From Actinotalea caeni (GTDB taxonomy: Bacteria > Actinomycetota > Actinomycetes > Actinomycetales > Beutenbergiaceae), in contig NZ_WNXX01000027.1 in NCBI RefSeq assembly GCF_009733795.1, positions 1 to 36,059 of the forward strand: DNA of 36,059 nucleotides, written 5' to 3'. Numbering within the stretch: position 1 is the stretch's first letter; every line of letters starts with the position of its first letter. Made by a program: the position numbers and the translations under genes. The notes beneath the pieces were generated by a model, which ran no database searches, was not told the DNA's origin, and saw nothing but the letters and a program-made list of their open reading frames with translations. Positions 34,080 to 36,059 of this stretch are shown piece after piece.

Positions 34080-34777
34080 GCGTGGGCACCGCGCTCGTCC
34101 TCGTCAGCCACTCCGCCCAGCTCGCCGCGGGCCTGGTCGAGGTCGCGGCGCAGATGGCGCCCGACGTCGACATCCGGGCCGCCGGCGGCACCGACGACGG
34201 CAGGGTCGGCACGAGCTTCGACCTCGTCGAGCAGGCGGTCACCGGTGCGCTCTCCGCCGGCGCGGACGCCGTCGTCGTGCTCACCGACCTGGGCTCGGCG
34301 ACGCTGACGGCGGAGTCCGTCCTCGAGATGCTCGAGGACGAGCGCGTGCGGCTGGTCGACGCGCCGTTCGTCGAGGCGACGGTCGCCGCAGCGGTCGCGG
34401 CGCAGGGCGGCGGCGACTTCGACGCGGTCGTCGCGGCGGCAGGCACCGCCGTCACCGGGTTCGCCGGTTCTGGCGAGGCGGGCGGCGCGACGGCCGGGGG
34501 ACCGGCGGCCGACGACGGCGGCGCCCGCACCCGGTCGCTGACGCTCGTCAACCCGCTCGGGCTGCACGCGCGGCCGGCCGCGACCGTCGCGCGGACCGCG
34601 GCCGGTTTCGACGCCGGCGTCACGATCAACGGCGTCGACGCCGCGAGCGTGCTCGCGCTGATGTCGCTCGGCCTCACCGGCGGCGCCGAGATCGAGGTCA
34701 GCGCGACCGGGCCGCAGGCGGAGGAGGCGCTGGCCGCCGTGGTCGCCGAGATCGAGTCCGGGTTCGGCGAGACCTGA
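34076..34777 (+). CDS. dhaM: DhaM phosphoryl donor: EIIA-HPr fusion
   Basis: A 233-residue phosphocarrier with two domains. The N-terminal EIIA-mannose-like domain (1-125) has phospho-acceptor His12 in LVLVSHSAQLAAG. A Gly/Ala-rich linker (about 126-152) leads to an HPr domain (153-233) with NPLGLHARPA (His164). Enzyme I is not fused, unlike E. coli DhaM, so a general PTS Enzyme I encoded elsewhere must feed the chain. The HPr part aligns with Gram-positive HPr after a 4-residue gap, and Ser191 falls at the position of regulatory Ser46. ATG 34076 overlaps the dhaL stop by 4 bp. It is the last gene of the operon. Confidence 0.93.
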   Translation: MSVGTALVLVSHSAQLAAGLVEVAAQMAPDVDIRAAGGTDDGRVGTSFDLVEQAVTGALSAGADAVVVLTDLGSATLTAESVLEMLEDERVRLVDAPFVEATVAAAVAAQGGGDFDAVVAAAGTAVTGFAGSGEAGGATAGGPAADDGGARTRSLTLVNPLGLHARPAATVARTAAGFDAGVTINGVDAASVLALMSLGLTGGAEIEVSATGPQAEEALAAVVAEIESGFGET

Positions 34778-34780
34778 GGC

Positions 34781-34805
34781 GGGTCCTCGGCGGCGCGAGG
34801 AGCCC
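34781..34805 (+). terminator. hairpin after dhaM
   Basis: TCCTCG (34784-34789) and CGAGGA (34796-34801) form a perfect 6-bp stem, flanked by GGG and CCC that extend it over a 1-nt bulge. It lies just after the dhaM stop and before the DUF4233 gene. There is no U-tract. Confidence 0.5.
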
Positions 34806-34829
34806 CGGTCGAGCCCGTAACCTGACCGG

Positions 34830-35225
34830 GTGAGCTCCTCGCCCGCCGCCCGCCCCCGCCGGCGCTCCGCACGTGCCGTGCTGTGCTCGGCCGTGCTCAC
34901 CTTCGAGGTCTTCGTCGTGCTGTTCGCGGCGCTGGTCGCCTTCGGGCTGCGCGAGCCGGGCACGAGCGTGGGTCCGATCTGGGGCGTGGCGGGCGGGCTG
35001 GCGCTGCTGTGCGTCGTGGCCGCCGGTCTGGTGCGCCGCCCGTCCGGCATCTGGCTGGGCTCTGCCGTGCAGCTGCTGCTGATCGCCTCGGGCGTCGTCG
35101 TGCCGACGATGTTCGTCATGGGCACCGTCTTCGCGGCGATCTGGGTGGTGGCGCTCGTGCTCGGGCGCCGCATCGACCAGGAGCGTGCGGAGCGCGAGGC
35201 GGTCGAGGATAGGTTGAACCCATGA
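34830..35225 (+). CDS. DUF4233 membrane protein
   Basis: A 131-residue integral membrane protein with about four hydrophobic segments (roughly 20-41, 49-67, 75-95 and 97-112) and a charged cytoplasmic tail [16 protein letters not shown]. It matches the small actinobacterial membrane protein normally encoded between folC and ndk (Rv2446c in Mycobacterium tuberculosis); its function is unknown. The GTG start lies 6 bp after TAACCT (34818-34823), a -10-like element, so the message is probably leaderless. This would give the gene its own promoter after its separation from folC. Its stop overlaps ndk as ATGA. Confidence 0.85.
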   Translation: MSSSPAARPRRRSARAVLCSAVLTFEVFVVLFAALVAFGLREPGTSVGPIWGVAGGLALLCVVAAGLVRRPSGIWLGSAVQLLLIASGVVVPTMFVMGTVFAAIWVVALVLGRRIDQERAEREAVEDRLNP

Positions 35226-35656
35226 GCGAGCACGTCACCCCCGAGCGCACCCTGGTCCTCGTCAAGCCCGACGGCGTCCGCCGCGGGCTGACCGGTGAGA
35301 TCCTGCGGCGCATCGAGGCCAAGGGCTACACGCTGGTCGCCCTCGACATGCGGGTCCCCGACACCGACCTGCTCGCCGGCCACTACGCCGAGCACGTCGG
35401 CAAGCCGTTCTACGAGCCGCTGGTCGAGTTCATGCGCTCCGGCCCCGTGGTGGCCGCCGTCGTCGAGGGGCACCGGGTGATCGAGGGGTTCCGCTCGCTC
35501 GCCGGCGCGACCGACCCGACGACGGCCGCGCCCGGCACGATCCGGGGCGACCTCGGGCGGGACTGGGGGCTGAAGGTGCTGCAGAACCTCGTCCACGGCT
35601 CCGACTCCACCGAGTCCGCCGATCGCGAGATCGCCCTCTGGTTCCCCGCCCTCTGA
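35222..35656 (+). CDS. ndk: nucleoside diphosphate kinase
   Basis: A 144-residue enzyme that passes the gamma-phosphate of ATP to nucleoside diphosphates through a phosphohistidine. The active His is in NLVHGSDS (near residue 124); [12 protein letters not shown] near the N-terminus carries the conserved phosphate-binding Lys, and TIRGDLG and [10 protein letters not shown] are family blocks. The length is normal for bacterial Ndk. ATG 35222 overlaps the preceding stop by 4 bp, so it is coupled to the DUF4233 gene. Confidence 0.97.
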   Translation: MSEHVTPERTLVLVKPDGVRRGLTGEILRRIEAKGYTLVALDMRVPDTDLLAGHYAEHVGKPFYEPLVEFMRSGPVVAAVVEGHRVIEGFRSLAGATDPTTAAPGTIRGDLGRDWGLKVLQNLVHGSDSTESADREIALWFPAL

Positions 35657-35709
35657 GGAGTCCGCGGGGCAGGATGGCAGTCCGCACGCAGGAGGAACGA
35701 GGAGGAACG

Positions 35710-35931
35710 ATGACCAACCCGTCGCAGGACTGGCGCGATCCCATCGACGTCGAGCCCGACGAGCTCGACCCCGCGAACCCGCTCCTCGCGGCCGAGGAGG
35801 CCGAGCCGGGCGAGGACTACAACCCGGCCACCGCGCGACCGGACCTGGAGGGCCGCGCCGACGAGGCCGACGTCGTCGACCAGGCCTACGAGGTCGAGAT
35901 CGCCGACGACGAGGACGACGAGGACGCCTAG
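35710..35931 (+). CDS. small acidic protein of unknown function
   Basis: A 73-residue soluble, strongly acidic protein with no cysteine and no membrane segment. It has many Asp/Glu residues and a run DDEDDEDA at the C-terminus, so it is probably disordered. The start is placed at ATG 35710 behind a duplicated ribosome site: the 10-mer GGAGGAACGA occurs twice in tandem at 35691-35710. A start at 35674 would read through that site. CAGGAT (35670-35675) is a possible -10. I do not recognise a family. An IS-like sequence begins a few bases after the stop. Confidence 0.65.
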   Translation: MTNPSQDWRDPIDVEPDELDPANPLLAAEEAEPGEDYNPATARPDLEGRADEADVVDQAYEVEIADDEDDEDA

Positions 35932-35968
35932 CTGTACTCGGTCAGCACGTTGGTGACACGGATGTAGG

Positions 35969-36021
35969 GAGAAGGCCTCCATTCTGAGTGGTGTTCAACG
36001 TCACTCGAGGGAGGCCTTCTC
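35969..36021 (+). promoter_or_regulatory. long hairpin hiding the transposase ribosome site
   Basis: GAGAAGGCCTCC (35969-35980) is a perfect 12-bp inverted repeat of GGAGGCCTTCTC (36010-36021). Inside it, GAGTG (35986-35990) can pair with CACTC (36002-36006). The right arm includes the GGAGG ribosome site and ends one base before the TTG start. Read-through transcripts would fold and silence translation, a known IS safeguard. Confidence 0.7.
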
Positions 36022-36059
36022 TTGGTCCACCGTAATGCGCGGCTCGCTCCGGCCGGTCG
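36022..36059 (+). CDS. IS481-family transposase, N-terminus only
   Basis: Only the first 12 codons are inside the window. Reading from TTG 36022 gives LVHRNARLAPAG (first residue read as Met), the typical opening of IS481-family DDE transposases, which continues into a helix-turn-helix. A GGAGG ribosome site lies 7 bp upstream, inside the hairpin. The rest, including the catalytic triad, is outside, so completeness cannot be judged. Confidence 0.6.
   Translation, partial: MVHRNARLAPAG

Larger units (their letters stand above)
35934..36059 (+). mobile_element. left end of an IS481-like insertion sequence, 3' partial
   Basis: From about 35934 the sequence changes character: it is less GC-rich, has the potential IS start TGT (TGTACTCGGTCAGC), and leads to a transposase start at 36022. 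The exact boundary cannot be fixed because the other end is outside the window; TGT also occurs at 35963 and 35992. The element lies 2 bp past the acidic protein's stop codon. Confidence 0.55.

Noticed and set aside
16258-34829. Reading the inserted block as an integrative element or prophage
   Set aside because: No integrase, attachment repeats, phage or conjugation genes were found at or within the borders; only gene order supports insertion.
1-36059. tRNA, rRNA or an ABC ATPase gene
   Set aside because: No cloverleaf or rRNA sequence was recognised, and the clear phosphate-binding loop in folC (TGTNGKTS) belongs to a Mur-type ligase, not an ABC ATPase.

Overview
The window is chromosomal DNA of a high-GC Gram-positive bacterium. 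The evidence is very high GC, many GTG starts, 1-4 bp gene overlaps, Tat-type lipoprotein importers without their own ATPase, an ileS T-box of the actinobacterial type, and the actinobacterial folC / DUF4233 / ndk neighbourhood. The carbohydrate gene load suggests a plant-polymer degrader of the order Micrococcales (Cellulomonas or Promicromonospora type). That placement is inference.

Layout. 1-3020: a 5'-truncated AMP-binding enzyme, a methyltransferase on the minus strand and a ketopantoate-reductase-like enzyme. 3074-6314: a three-gene sugar importer (binding protein, two permeases) behind LacI-type operator candidates. 6336-6374: a bidirectional terminator. 6389-11144 (minus): a ugpA-ugpE-ugpB-like glycerol-3-phosphate/glycerophosphodiester importer, followed by a cytoplasmic phosphodiesterase of the alkaline-phosphatase/NPP superfamily; upstream lies an array of 11-bp repeats resembling an actinobacterial PHO box. 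11304-16261: T-box, ileS, folC. 16258-17519: a divergent marR/SDR pair around a perfect palindrome. 17541-24029: a divergently split sugar importer, with two permeases and a Gfo/Idh/MocA oxidoreductase on the minus strand and the binding protein and an (alpha/alpha)6 glycosidase on the plus strand. 24123-26154: two convergent LacI-family genes. 26216-31111: an arabino-oligosaccharide importer with a GH51 arabinofuranosidase. 31175-32266: an unknown membrane protein. 32307-34777: a PTS-dependent dihydroxyacetone kinase operon, dhaKLM, with a CRP/GlxR-like site. 34830-35931: DUF4233 protein, ndk and a small acidic protein. 35934-36059: the start of an IS481-like insertion sequence.

How the parts fit. 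All four importers are binding protein plus two permeases and none has an ATP-binding subunit, so they probably share an ATPase encoded elsewhere (MsiK type). Two LacI repressors lie next to the importers they plausibly control, and the left-hand importer carries operator-like sites resembling those of the divergent importer. The ugp-like operon and dhaKLM both point to three-carbon and phosphodiester metabolism. In Mycobacterium and Streptomyces folC is followed directly by the DUF4233 gene and ndk. Here about 18.5 kb of catabolic genes sits between them, so that segment looks like an inserted accessory block. The most interesting candidate system is the ugp-like operon, with an NPP-type phosphodiesterase in the place of UgpQ and a phased PHO-box-like array.
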